Positions 14,082 to 22,284 of a stretch of DNA of 32,619 nucleotides are shown in pieces. Source of the stretch: Corynebacterium otitidis ATCC 51513 (lineage in GTDB: Bacteria; Actinomycetota; Actinomycetes; Mycobacteriales; Mycobacteriaceae). Location of the stretch: NCBI RefSeq assembly GCF_000296405.1, contig NZ_JH815195.1:188198-220816 (forward strand). The letters run 5' to 3'. Below the pieces are notes generated by a model, which saw only the letters and a program-made list of their open reading frames with translations, did not search any database and had not been told where the DNA came from. Position 1 is the first letter of the stretch, and the number at the start of each line of letters is the position of its first letter. The translations under genes were made by a program, and so were the position numbers.

Positions 14082-15401
14082 CTACTTCTCGTCGGGGACG
14101 AGCGTGCCGCGCAGGTGGTCGAGGGCGACGTTGACGTGCATCCGCACGCCGGTGACCATCGCCTCGTCGTCGACGTAGAACTTCGGGCTGTGGTTCGCGA
14201 CGAAGCCGCGGCCGCCCTCGGTCTCCTTGAGGTTGCCGTCCTCGTCGACCTCGACGTCTTGGACGCCGAGCAGCCCGTAGATTCCGCCCCAGCGGTTGAT
14301 GAACTCGCTGACGTCGTCGTAGCCGAGGCTCGCGGGCACCTCGATGACCTTCGCGTCGCCGCGGGTGGAGCGGTGGAAGCTCGGCAGGATCTTCTCCACC
14401 CACTCCGGCCGGTTGACCACCGGGGGAACCTGCTGGATGAACTCCACCTCCGCCTCGCAGTCGTAGGCGGCGGCGATGTGCTTCGCGGTGCGCTCGATGC
14501 GCTCGTTGATCTGCGCCTCGACGCCCTCCTGGAGGCAGCGCACGGTGCCGAGCAGGGTGACGGAGTTGCCCACCACGTTGAAGCGGCCCTCGTCCTGGAT
14601 GTGGCCGATGGTGATGGTGAAGTCCTTCTGCGCGTCGAGCTGACGGTAGATCTGGCCCATCGCGGTGATGATCTCCGCGGCGGGGGGCATGGGGTCCTTG
14701 CCCTGCCACGGGGAGGAGCCGTGCACCTGCTCGCCGGTGATCTTAATGCTCAGCAGCTCCGAGGAGCCGTTCTGCACGCCCTGGGAGTACATCACCCAGC
14801 CCTTGGGGCCGCCGCCGACGTGCATCCCGAACGCCATGGTCGGCTCCGGGTCGAGCTCGTCGAAGAACGCCTCCTTGACCATCTCGCGCGCGCCGCCGGG
14901 CTCGTCGACCGGCGGGCCCTCCTCGGCGGGCTGGAACGCGAAGACGACGTCGCCGGGCACGTCGTCCTTCAGGTCCGCGAGAACCTTCGCCGCGGCGAGC
15001 AGCATCGCGGCGTGCGCGTCGTGGCCGCAGGCGTGGGTGACGGGGAACGGGCCGCCCGGGTAGTCCTTGTCCACGACCTCGGAGGCGAACTCGACGCCGG
15101 ACTTGTCCGGCACGGGCAGGGCGTCGATGTCGGCGCGCAGGACGATGGAGCGCCGCTTCCCCTCCGGGGAGCCCCCGCCGTGGAGGACGGTGGCCACGCC
15201 GTGGCCGCCGAGCCCGGTGACGACGTCGTCGTAGCCGAAGTCCTCGAGGAGGTCCGCGATGTACTTCGCGGTCTTTTCCTCCCGGTTGGAGAGCTCCGGG
15301 TTCTGGTGAATGTGGTGGCGCCACTCGATGAGGTCGTCGTGGACCTCCTCGACGGCCTTATCGATTTTGTCGAGCCATTCCTGGGGGAAATCGTCTGCCA
15401 T
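14082..15401 (-). CDS. M20-family amidohydrolase
   Basis: Zinc-dependent amide hydrolase of the M20D group (hippurate/indoleacetyl-amino-acid hydrolase type), probably cytosolic. In 439 residues it shows RHHIHQNPELSNREEKTA near the N-terminus, LRADIDALPV (metal-ligand Asp segment), HACGHDAHAAMLL (Cys/His ligands), FQPAEEG (Glu ligands) and the dimerisation domain beginning near TGEQVHGSSPWQGKDP. The C-terminal HSPKFYVDDEAM carries the last His ligand. The start at 15401 has GGAGGAG directly upstream; a longer frame to 15503 lacks this. The substrate cannot be read from sequence. N-acyl amino acids or peptidoglycan-derived amides are possible. Confidence 0.9.
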   Translation of the reverse strand: MADDFPQEWLDKIDKAVEEVHDDLIEWRHHIHQNPELSNREEKTAKYIADLLEDFGYDDVVTGLGGHGVATVLHGGGSPEGKRRSIVLRADIDALPVPDKSGVEFASEVVDKDYPGGPFPVTHACGHDAHAAMLLAAAKVLADLKDDVPGDVVFAFQPAEEGPPVDEPGGAREMVKEAFFDELDPEPTMAFGMHVGGGPKGWVMYSQGVQNGSSELLSIKITGEQVHGSSPWQGKDPMPPAAEIITAMGQIYRQLDAQKDFTITIGHIQDEGRFNVVGNSVTLLGTVRCLQEGVEAQINERIERTAKHIAAAYDCEAEVEFIQQVPPVVNRPEWVEKILPSFHRSTRGDAKVIEVPASLGYDDVSEFINRWGGIYGLLGVQDVEVDEDGNLKETEGGRGFVANHSPKFYVDDEAMVTGVRMHVNVALDHLRGTLVPDEK

Positions 15402-15539
15402 AACTCCTCCTGTCGCGCGCTCGTTCGACGGTGCGGCCCCGCAGGCAGCGCGCCCCGCGGGCCCGGCCCCATGGTACGTGCCATTAATGTTTTGCGGCCA
15501 CAAGTTTCCCTTACCAACCCACCCCAGGTGCGCCTTCCC

Positions 15540-15557
15540 GCGGCGATAATTCGCCGC
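15540..15557. repeat. Inverted repeat between the M20 and deoD genes
   Basis: GCGGCGA TAAT TCGCCGC, a perfect 7-bp inverted repeat with a 4-nt loop in the AT-richer intergenic region. Neither side has a T-run, so it is more likely a protein site or RNA hairpin than a terminator. Confidence 0.4.
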
Positions 15558-15583
15558 AGAATTCCCCCGCCAGAACGCTATTG

Positions 15584-15616
15584 ATTAACTTTTTCGTTAA
15601 TGGCCCGGGCTAGGAT
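15584..15616 (+). promoter_or_regulatory. deoD promoter region with inverted repeat ATTAAC-N6-GTTAAT
   Basis: A -10 box TAGGAT (15611-15616) lies about 80 bp before deoD. A perfect inverted repeat ATTAAC tttttc GTTAAT (15584-15601) covers the place where the -35 should be. It is a candidate operator for a nucleoside-responsive regulator, by inference. Confidence 0.45.
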
Positions 15617-15697
15617 GAGCACGCGCCCTCCCGCACCGACGCGGGAGCGCGGCCGCACCGACGAGCACCGTCCATAGAAGGAGCCCTGAGCGCAGCC

Positions 15698-16450
15698 ATG
15701 CCGCCGACGACCGCCTCGACCCCGCACATCGACCCCCAGGGCGCGCCCATCGCGCGCACCGTGTTCCTCCCCGGGGACCCGCTGCGCGCCCGCTTCATCG
15801 CCGAGACCTACCTCGACGACGTCGTGCAGTTCAACGCCGTGCGCGGGCAACTCGGCTACACGGGCACCTATCAGGGCGAGGAGGTCTCCGTCATGGGCAG
15901 CGGGATGGGCATCCCGTCGATCTCGCTCTACGCCCACGAGCTCATCGAGACCTTCGGCGCAACTAGGCTCATCCGGGTCGGCAGCTGCGGGGCGCTGCGC
16001 GGCGACCTCGCGCCCTACGAGATCGTCGCCGCGCAGGGCGCGTGCACGGACTCGCGCTTCGCACACCACTACAACGTGCCCGGCACGTTCGCGCCGATCG
16101 CGTCGTTTTCGCTGCTCGCCGAGCTCGACCGGCTGTCCCGGGCGCGCGGGAGCGAGCTGCACGTCGGCAACATCCTCTCCTCCGACGTGTTCTACGGCGA
16201 CGACCCCGACGCGCAGAAGCAGTGGGCGAAGCTGGGCGTCCTCGGCGTGGAGATGGAGTCCGCGGGCCTCTACGCGGTCGCGGCGCGCCACGGCGTCGAG
16301 GCGCTCGGCGTGTTCACCGTGTCCAACAATCTCGTCACCGGGGCGCACACGAGCCCCGCGGAGCGGGAGCGCTCGTTTACCGAGATGATCGAGCTGGCGC
16401 TGCCGCTTGCCGCGCTGCCGCACCCCGCGGCCCCCGCGGAGCGCGGTTAG
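15698..16450 (+). CDS. deoD: Purine-nucleoside phosphorylase, DeoD type, with Asn at the catalytic Asp position
   Basis: Phosphorolysis of purine (deoxy)nucleosides to base plus (deoxy)ribose-1-phosphate. The 250 residues align with hexameric E. coli DeoD: TPHID (H10 = His4), LPGDPLRARFIAETYL, VRG (R49 = Arg43), IRVGSCGAL (R93 = Arg87), GVEMESAGLY and AERERSF (R223 = Arg217). The E. coli TVSDH segment, whose Asp204 protonates the purine, reads TVSNN here (N210, N211). Trimeric 6-oxopurine-specific PNPs use Asn for base recognition, so this enzyme may prefer inosine/guanosine; this is inference. AAGGAG lies about 13 nt before the ATG, a long spacing. The gene is convergent with the mutase-deoC-deoA operon. 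The tail after about residue 238 is Pro/Ala-rich. Confidence 0.92.
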   Translation: MPPTTASTPHIDPQGAPIARTVFLPGDPLRARFIAETYLDDVVQFNAVRGQLGYTGTYQGEEVSVMGSGMGIPSISLYAHELIETFGATRLIRVGSCGALRGDLAPYEIVAAQGACTDSRFAHHYNVPGTFAPIASFSLLAELDRLSRARGSELHVGNILSSDVFYGDDPDAQKQWAKLGVLGVEMESAGLYAVAARHGVEALGVFTVSNNLVTGAHTSPAERERSFTEMIELALPLAALPHPAAPAERG

Positions 16451-16494
16451 GACCGCGCCGCGGCCGGCCGGGCGGTTCGGCGGGCGCGGTGCGG

Positions 16495-18123
16495 CTAGAG
16501 CAGCCCGGAGACCGCGGACTTCAGCTCCGCGAGGCGCTCCTCGGCCTCCGGACGGGTCTCGGCCCTCGCCTCGAGGTAGCACTTGAGCTTCGGCTCCGTG
16601 CCCGAGGGCCGGGCCAACACCCGGTCGCCGCGCTCGGTGATCACGAGCCAGCCGCTCGCCGGCGGCAGGCCGAGGTAACCCTCGTCGAGGCCGTGGGCCT
16701 CCGCCACGACGCTGCCCGCGACCGAGTCCGCGAGCGCCTCCCGCAGCCGAGCGGAGACCTCCTCGAGGCGCTCCCTGCTCTCCGAGGCGACCGACAGCTG
16801 GCCGGTCGCGACCGCGCCGTAGGCCTCGTCGAGGTCGGCGAGCCGCTCGGTTAAAGGCCGGCGCTGCGCGAGATCCGCGAGCGCGAGCGCCGCGGTGATG
16901 CCGTCCTTGTCGCGCACCCGGGCCGGGTCGGCGCAGTAGCCCAGCGCCTCCTCGTAGCCGAAGACGAGCCCCTCGGTGCGCCCGATCCACTTAAAACCGG
17001 TGAGCGTCGGGCGCCACTGAAGCCCGTGGCGCTCGGCGATGTCCTTGAGCCTCGTCGCAGAGACCACCGAGGACGCGAGCGCGCCCTCCTCGTGGGCCTT
17101 GGCGGCGCGCTCCCCGAGCAGGCCGCCGACCTCGTCGCCGGTGAGCCGGCGCCACGAGCCCTCGTCCGTGGGGTCGCCCTCCGGCACGGCGCAGGCGCAG
17201 CGGTCGGCGTCCGGGTCGAGCGCGAGGACGAGGTCCGCGCCCTGGCGGGCGGCCTGCGCGATCGCGAGGTCCATGACGCCGGGCTCCTCGGGGTTGGGGC
17301 GCGGCGCGGTGGGGAACGCCGGGTCGGGGGCGAACTGCTCCTCGACGACGGAGACGGACCCGAAGCCCGCGCGGTTAAGCGCGCGCAGCGCGATGTTCCC
17401 GCCCACCCCGTGCACCGGGGTGAGCACGATCTCCAAGTCGCGGTCCTCCTCCCCGATCGTCGCGACCGCGGCGTCGAGGTACTCGCTCACGAGCTCCGGG
17501 CCGACGGCGCGCAGCCCCCGCCCGTCGCGCGGGATGCGATCCGGCCAGGGGGCGCGCTGGATCGCGGCGGCGATCTCCTCGTCGGCGGGCGGCACGAGCT
17601 GCACACCGCGCTCCTCGTCTACCTCGACGACGCGGCCGCCGAGGTAGACCTTGTAGCCGTTGTCGCCGGCCGGGTTGTGCGAGGCGGTGACCATGACCCC
17701 GGCGTCGGCTCCGAGGCGGCGCACCGCGAACGCGGTGAGCGGGGTAGGCAGCTGCGCGGGCAGGAGGTAGACGGTGAGCCCCGCCGCGGAGAACACCTCC
17801 GCCGCGGCCTTTCGGAACGCGTCCGAGCCGTAGCGCGCGTCGCAGCCCACGACGACGGAGGGCTCGTCGACCTGGGAGGAGAGCCACTCGGCGAGCCCGG
17901 CGCTCGCGATCGTCACGGTCGCGAGGTTGAGTCTGGACTCTCCGCCCTCGACGCGGCCGCGCAGCCCCGCGGTGCCGAATGTCAGCGGCCCGGCGAAGCG
18001 GGACTTCAGCTCCGGGTCGCGGGCCTCGATGAGGGCCTCGATCTCGGTGCGGGTCACGGGGTCGGGGTCGTGGGCCGCCCAGTCGCGGGCCCGGGCGAGC
18101 ACCCGCTCGTCGGGGGCGCTCAT
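16495..18123 (-). CDS. Phosphoglucomutase/phosphomannomutase-family mutase, likely phosphopentomutase role
   Basis: Alpha-D-phosphohexomutase superfamily enzyme of 542 residues. It has all key elements: FGTAGLRG (about 48-55), the phosphoserine loop [18 protein letters not shown] (about 140-157), the metal-binding loop DPDADR (about 302-307), a sugar-binding segment with GYEEALGYC, and the phosphate-binding RPSGTEPK near the C-terminus. Its ATG overlaps the TGA of deoC (ATGA), so the genes are translationally coupled. No DeoB-type phosphopentomutase is visible. The context therefore suggests this enzyme converts (deoxy)ribose-1-phosphate to the 5-phosphate, but hexose-phosphate activity cannot be excluded. 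In related corynebacteria the homologue is annotated as PmmB. Confidence 0.9.
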   Translation of the reverse strand: MSAPDERVLARARDWAAHDPDPVTRTEIEALIEARDPELKSRFAGPLTFGTAGLRGRVEGGESRLNLATVTIASAGLAEWLSSQVDEPSVVVGCDARYGSDAFRKAAAEVFSAAGLTVYLLPAQLPTPLTAFAVRRLGADAGVMVTASHNPAGDNGYKVYLGGRVVEVDEERGVQLVPPADEEIAAAIQRAPWPDRIPRDGRGLRAVGPELVSEYLDAAVATIGEEDRDLEIVLTPVHGVGGNIALRALNRAGFGSVSVVEEQFAPDPAFPTAPRPNPEEPGVMDLAIAQAARQGADLVLALDPDADRCACAVPEGDPTDEGSWRRLTGDEVGGLLGERAAKAHEEGALASSVVSATRLKDIAERHGLQWRPTLTGFKWIGRTEGLVFGYEEALGYCADPARVRDKDGITAALALADLAQRRPLTERLADLDEAYGAVATGQLSVASESRERLEEVSARLREALADSVAGSVVAEAHGLDEGYLGLPPASGWLVITERGDRVLARPSGTEPKLKCYLEARAETRPEAEERLAELKSAVSGLL

Positions 18124-18779
18124 CGGCCGGCCGCCTCGGCGAGCAGCGCCGCCGAGCCCGAGCAGCCGAGCCTCGTGGCGCCCGCGTCGAGCATCGCCTC
18201 CGCGGTCGCGACGTCGCGGATCCCGCCCGAGGCCTTGATGCCGAGGCGCCCGCCGACGGCGTCGGCCATGACGCGCACCGCCTCGACCGTGGCGCCGCCG
18301 GAGGGGTGGAAGCCGGTGGAGGTCTTCACGAAGTCCGCGCCAGCGCGCTCCGCGGCGAGACAGCACTCGCGCAGCTCCTCCTCGCCAAGCGCAGCGGACT
18401 CGAGGATGACCTTGAGGACCGCGCCGCGGGTCGCCTCCCGCACCGCGCGGATGTCCGCTTCGACGGCGGCGATGTCGCCGGCCTTCGCCGCGCCGAGCGG
18501 GGCGACCATGTCGATCTCGTCGGCGCCGTCGGCGACGGCGCGGGCCGCCTCCGCAGCCTTGATCGAGGAGTGGTGCGCCCCGGACGGGAAGCCCACGACC
18601 GCGGCGACGGTCAGGGCCTCCGGCGCGTCGAGCGGCAGCTGGTTCGGGGAGACGCACACGGCGAGCGTCCCGAGCTTGGCTGCCTCCTCGACGTGGCGGG
18701 CGACGTCCGCGGCGCTCGCCTCGGGCTTGAGCAAGGTGTGGTCGATGACGGCGGCGAGCTGGCTGGCGGTGCGCGTCAC
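18120..18779 (-). CDS. deoC: Deoxyribose-phosphate aldolase
   Basis: Class I aldolase that splits 2-deoxyribose-5-phosphate into glyceraldehyde-3-phosphate and acetaldehyde. The 219 residues contain DHTLLKP at the N-terminus, EIDMVAPLG (catalytic Asp), LKVILESA, the Schiff-base lysine in DFVKTSTGF (equivalent to Lys167 of E. coli), the second lysine in [10 protein letters not shown], and the phosphate-binding CSGSAAL. GTG start with AAGGAG 5 nt upstream. It is the middle gene of deoA-deoC-mutase, 59 bp after deoA and overlapping the mutase gene by 4 bp. Confidence 0.95.
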   Translation of the reverse strand: MTRTASQLAAVIDHTLLKPEASAADVARHVEEAAKLGTLAVCVSPNQLPLDAPEALTVAAVVGFPSGAHHSSIKAAEAARAVADGADEIDMVAPLGAAKAGDIAAVEADIRAVREATRGAVLKVILESAALGEEELRECCLAAERAGADFVKTSTGFHPSGGATVEAVRVMADAVGGRLGIKASGGIRDVATAEAMLDAGATRLGCSGSAALLAEAAGR

Positions 18780-18838
18780 GGGCGCTCCTTTCCTTTAACG
18801 GCGGTGCTGAGTTTTTGGTGGTGTCGGTGCGGGGCGGG

Positions 18839-20149
18839 CTAGCCCACCCGCCCGAGGATGAGCGGGCGCGGCTCGGGGGCCTCGTCGGCGATGGTCACGC
18901 CCGGCTCGATGGCCTCGAGGGCGCGCGGCACGCGCTCGGGCGTGTCGGTGTGCAGCGTGAGGATCGGGTCGCCGGCCTCGACGCGCTCGCCCGGGCGGGC
19001 GTGGATCTCGATGCCGGCGCCCGCCTGGACGGGGTCCTCGCGCCTCGCGCGGCCCGCGCCGAGCCGGCGGCTCGCCACCCCGAGCGCGAGCGCGTCGAGC
19101 CCCGCGACGACCCCGGAGCGGGGCGCGGCGAAGACCTCGGTGTGGGAGGCGACGGGCAGCTCGGCGTCCGGGTCGCCGCCCTGGGCGGCGACCACCTCGC
19201 GCCAGACCTTGAGCGCCCGGCCGTCGTCGAGCGCCGCGGCGACCTCGTCGTCGGTGACCTTCACGCCCGCGGCGTCGAGCATCTCCGCGGCGAGGGCGAC
19301 GGTGAGCTCGCGGACGTCGGCGGGGCCGCCCCCGTTGAGCACGTCGACGGCCTCGCGGACCTCGAGCGCGTTGCCGATGGTGCGGCCCAGCGGCACGGAC
19401 ATGTCGGTGATCAGGGCGCGGGTCTCGACGCCCGCGTCGCGCCCGAGGGCGACCATCGTCTCGGCGAGCTCCCGGGCGGCGCCGGCGTCCTTCATGAACG
19501 CGCCCGAGCCGACCTTGACGTCGAGGACGAGCGCCGGGGTGCCCTCGGCGATCTTCTTCGACATGATCGAGCTCGCGATGAGCGGGATCGACTCGACGGT
19601 GCCGGTCGCGTCGCGCAGCGCGTAGATCTTCTTATCCGCGGGCGCGAGCCCCGAGCCCGCGGCCGCGACGACGGCGCCGGGGCCGGCGAGGATGTCGCGG
19701 ATCGCCTCCGGGGAGAGGTCCGCGCGCCAGCCGGGGATCGCCTCGAGCTTGTCGAGGGTGCCGCCGGTGTGGCCGAGGCCGCGCCCGGAGAGCTGCGGCA
19801 CCGCCGCGCCGAGGCTCGCGACGAGGGGCCCCAGCGGCAGGGTGATCTTGTCGCCCACCCCGCCGGTGGAGTGCTTGTCGACGAGCGGGCGATCGAGCCC
19901 GGGGTAGCTCGCCCGCTCCCCGGAGCGGATCATCGCGTCGGTCCACGCGGAGAGCTCCCCGCGGCTCAGGCCGTTGAGGAAGACCGCCATGAGCAGCGCG
20001 GAGAACTGCTCGTCCGCGACCGCGCCGCGCGTGTAGGCGTCGATGACCCAGGCGATTTCCTCGCCCGAGAGTTCCTTCCCGTCGCGCTTCTCCGCGATGA
20101 CGTCGACCGCGTCGAACGGCTCCACCGCGCCTGCCGCCATGGCCCTCAC
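18839..20149 (-). CDS. deoA: Thymidine phosphorylase
   Basis: Phosphorolysis of thymidine and deoxyuridine to base plus deoxyribose-1-phosphate. The 436 residues show the N-terminal helical domain (DAVDVIAEKRDGKELSGEE), the family signature VDKHSTGGVGDK (about 90-101), SGRGLGHTGGTLDKLEAI, ADKKIYALRDATGTV and SKKIAEG, plus a C-terminal domain with ARPGERVEAGDPILTLHTD. The GTG at 20149 is 3 nt after AAGGGGCGG. An ATG three codons later (20140) is equally acceptable. It heads the deoA-deoC-mutase operon, and the promoter with a palindromic spacer lies just upstream. Pyrimidine-nucleoside phosphorylase activity (also uridine) is possible. Confidence 0.94.
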   Translation of the reverse strand: MRAMAAGAVEPFDAVDVIAEKRDGKELSGEEIAWVIDAYTRGAVADEQFSALLMAVFLNGLSRGELSAWTDAMIRSGERASYPGLDRPLVDKHSTGGVGDKITLPLGPLVASLGAAVPQLSGRGLGHTGGTLDKLEAIPGWRADLSPEAIRDILAGPGAVVAAAGSGLAPADKKIYALRDATGTVESIPLIASSIMSKKIAEGTPALVLDVKVGSGAFMKDAGAARELAETMVALGRDAGVETRALITDMSVPLGRTIGNALEVREAVDVLNGGGPADVRELTVALAAEMLDAAGVKVTDDEVAAALDDGRALKVWREVVAAQGGDPDAELPVASHTEVFAAPRSGVVAGLDALALGVASRRLGAGRARREDPVQAGAGIEIHARPGERVEAGDPILTLHTDTPERVPRALEAIEPGVTIADEAPEPRPLILGRVG

Positions 20150-20178
20150 CCGCCCCTTCTAACCGTTTACCCGGTGTT

Positions 20179-20208
20179 AAGCTACCGGCGGCTTTGAGCC
20201 GCCGTCAC
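20179..20208 (-). promoter_or_regulatory. deoA promoter with palindrome in the spacer
   Basis: Minus strand GTGACG (20203-20208), 18 bp spacer, TAGCTT (20179-20184). The spacer is almost wholly an inverted repeat GGCGGCT TTG AGCCGCC (20187-20203), an ideal place for a repressor to block RNA polymerase. The same palindrome lies upstream of divergent cdd. Confidence 0.45.
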
Positions 20209-20247
20209 CCGGGCATTCTACCGCGCCCGGCGACCGAAAGGACCCCC

Positions 20248-20673
20248 ATGGAGACCCCCACAGCCACCCCCGATGCGCAGCTGCTCGCCGCCGCCCGGCG
20301 CGCCGCGGGCCGCGCGTACGCCCCCTATTCCTCGTTCTCCGTCGGCGCCGCGGCGCTCGCCCCGAGCGGCGCGGTGACCCTGGGCTGCAACGTCGAGAAC
20401 GCCGCCTACGGCGAGACGATCTGCGCCGAGCGCAACGCCGTGACCACCCTTGTCGCCGACCGCGAGCCCGGCGAGGCGCCCGCCCTCGAGGCGGTCGCCG
20501 TCGTCGGGTTGAAGGCGAACCCGTGCTGGCCGTGCGGCGCGTGCCGCCAGGTGCTGCGCGAGTTCGGCTGCCGGCGCGTCGTCGTCGAGGGACCCGACGG
20601 CGAGGCGCTGAGCGTGCCGTTCGAGGAGATCCTGCCCCACTCGTTCGGGCCCGAGGCCCTCGAGGGGAGGTAA
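20248..20673 (+). CDS. cdd: Cytidine deaminase
   Basis: Deaminates cytidine and deoxycytidine to uridine and deoxyuridine, feeding DeoA. The 141 residues fit the small tetrameric class: AYAPYSSFSVGAA near the N-terminus, GCNVENAAYGETICAERNAV (Cys ligand and catalytic Glu of the CAE motif, about 51-56) and NPCWPCGACRQVLREF (two Cys ligands). The ATG at 20248 follows CGAAAGGA with good spacing. The frame extends back to 20194 without family similarity. nupC follows after 10 bp, so import and deamination are in one operon. Confidence 0.95.
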   Translation: METPTATPDAQLLAAARRAAGRAYAPYSSFSVGAAALAPSGAVTLGCNVENAAYGETICAERNAVTTLVADREPGEAPALEAVAVVGLKANPCWPCGACRQVLREFGCRRVVVEGPDGEALSVPFEEILPHSFGPEALEGR

Positions 20674-20683
20674 GGGCTTAGCC

Positions 20684-21901
20684 ATGGAACGCTTTCAGGG
20701 ACTCATCGGCATCGCGCTTATCGCCGCGATCGTCATCGGATTCTCCGCTCACCGCAAGCGCATCAAGTGGCGCACCCTCGGGGTGGGCTTCGCGCTGCAG
20801 GTGGCGTTCGCACTGCTCGTGCTCACGTGGGAGCCCGGCGCGAAGGCGCTCGGCTGGACGGCCGACGTCGTGCAGAAGCTCATCGACTTCACCGCGGAGG
20901 GCACCGCGTTCGTCTTCGGCCCCCTCTTCGAGGACGCCGACGGCTTCATCTTCGCGCTCAACGTCCTGCCGGTGATCATCTTCCTCGGCGCGCTCATCGG
21001 CGCGATGTTCCACGTCCGCGCCCTGCAGTGGTTCGTGGAGATCGTCGGCACCGCGCTCAACCGCATCATGGGCACCTCGAAGGTGGAGTCGGTGTGGGCG
21101 TCGACGGTGATCTTCCTCGGCCAGTCGGAGGCGCCGCTGGTCATCAAGCCGTGGCTCTCGAAGCTCACTCGCTCGGAGCTTTTTACCTGCATGTCCGGCG
21201 GCTTCGCGTCGGTGGCGGGCTCGACGCTGGTGGGCTACTCACTGCTCGGCGCGCCGCTTCCCTACCTCTTGGCCGCCTCGATCATGAACGCGCCCGGCTC
21301 GCTGCTCATCGCGAAGGCGCTCATGCCGGAGACGGAGGAGTCCGTCGCGAGCGCGAACGTCCGCGAAGTCCGCGACACCGAGAACCGCAACCTCATCGAG
21401 GCGCTCGGCACGGGCGCGCTCAACGGCGGGCGCGTCGCGATCAACGTTTTGTGCATGCTCATCGCGTTCGTCGCGCTCATCGCGATGCTCACCGCGATCA
21501 TCGGTGGTATCGGCTCACTCTTCGGGCAGGACAACTGGTCGCTCGAGGGGCTCTTCGGGCTGCTCTTCGCGCCGGTGGCGTGGGTGATCGGCGTGCCCTG
21601 GGACGAGGCCGCCCAGGTCGGCAACTTCATCGGGCTCAAGACGATCCTCAACGAGTTCGTCGGCTACACGGCGTTCTCCGAGTACGCGGACGTGCTCAGC
21701 GACAAGTCGGTGATGATCTCGACGTTCGCGCTCGCGGGGTTCGCGAACCTCTCCTCGATCGCCATCCAGATCGGTTCGTTCGGGGCGCTGTGCCCCGAAC
21801 GCCGCGGCGAGGTCGCCTCCCTGGGCGTGAAGGCGCTGTGCGCCGGCGCGCTCACCAACCTCCTTAACGCCGCGATCGTCGGCGTCGTCGCCCCGATGTA
21901 G
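20684..21901 (+). CDS. nupC: Concentrative nucleoside transporter (NupC type)
   Basis: Cation-coupled nucleoside importer of the CNT family, in the cytoplasmic membrane. The 405 residues have the usual layout: three N-terminal helices, then the gate and core domains. Motifs are VIFLGQSEAPLVIKPWL (substrate-binding loop), MSGGFASVAGSTLVGY, SIMNAPGSLLIAKALMPETE, GLKTILNEFVGYTAFSEY and FALAGFANLSSIAIQIGSFGAL. The ribosome-binding site GGGGAGG overlaps the cdd stop codon. It is the last gene of cdd-nupC. A GC-rich hairpin follows. It probably supplies the whole salvage island with nucleosides. Confidence 0.94.
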   Translation: MERFQGLIGIALIAAIVIGFSAHRKRIKWRTLGVGFALQVAFALLVLTWEPGAKALGWTADVVQKLIDFTAEGTAFVFGPLFEDADGFIFALNVLPVIIFLGALIGAMFHVRALQWFVEIVGTALNRIMGTSKVESVWASTVIFLGQSEAPLVIKPWLSKLTRSELFTCMSGGFASVAGSTLVGYSLLGAPLPYLLAASIMNAPGSLLIAKALMPETEESVASANVREVRDTENRNLIEALGTGALNGGRVAINVLCMLIAFVALIAMLTAIIGGIGSLFGQDNWSLEGLFGLLFAPVAWVIGVPWDEAAQVGNFIGLKTILNEFVGYTAFSEYADVLSDKSVMISTFALAGFANLSSIAIQIGSFGALCPERRGEVASLGVKALCAGALTNLLNAAIVGVVAPM

Positions 21902-21906
21902 CCCCT

Positions 21907-21931
21907 CCCCGGCCCGCCGCTCGGGCCGGGG
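21907..21931 (+). terminator. Possible terminator after nupC
   Basis: Stem CCCCGGCCCG / CGGGCCGGGG with a 5-nt loop. The T-rich tract (CTGTTTCT) comes only 10 nt later, so termination efficiency is uncertain. Confidence 0.45.
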
Positions 21932-22050
21932 CCGCGCGCCCTGTTTCTGGGCCGTCCGGGGGTTACCCCCCCGCCCCGCCCGGGCCGAGGCGCCCCACCG
22001 CCCCGCCGGCGGCCGCGGGCGTAGGACGGGGAGCGCCGCGGGCGAAACAC

Positions 22051-22085
22051 GAAGGGCCCTCCCGGCTGAACCGGGAGGGCCCTTC
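22051..22085 (-). terminator. Terminator after the first tRNA-Arg(ACG)
   Basis: Arms GAAGGGCCCTCCCGG / CCGGGAGGGCCCTTC around a 5-nt loop. The 35-nt element differs at only 6 positions from the one after the second tRNA-Arg copy at 25488-25522. Confidence 0.7.
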
Positions 22086-22097
22086 AATGTGTGTCTG

Positions 22098-22173
22098 TGG
22101 TGCGCCCGGAGGGATTCGAACCCCCAACCTTCTGATCCGTAGTCAGATGCTCTATCCGTTGAGCCACGGGCGC
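22098..22173 (-). tRNA. tRNA-Arg (anticodon ACG), copy 1
   Basis: Complete cloverleaf. Acceptor GCGCCCG/CGGGCGC, anticodon stem TCTGA/TCAGA with loop CTACGGA (anticodon ACG), T-loop GGTTCGAATCC, discriminator A and CCA encoded (22098-22100). It is identical over the mature region to the copy at 25548-25623. A34 is the TadA target. Confidence 0.97.
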
Positions 22174-22284
22174 GCGCTCACTGTCCTTCGCGTGAACACT
22201 CGGGAAACTGTAGCGCCGCGGGGGCCGGCGGGCAAACCGCGAGGCCAGCGCCCCGCGGCCGGGCCGCGGGGCGGGGTGTCGCCG

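Noticed and set aside
18815..20197. 460-codon plus-strand frame opposite deoA
   Set aside because: Low-complexity shadow. deoA signature motifs are on the minus strand.
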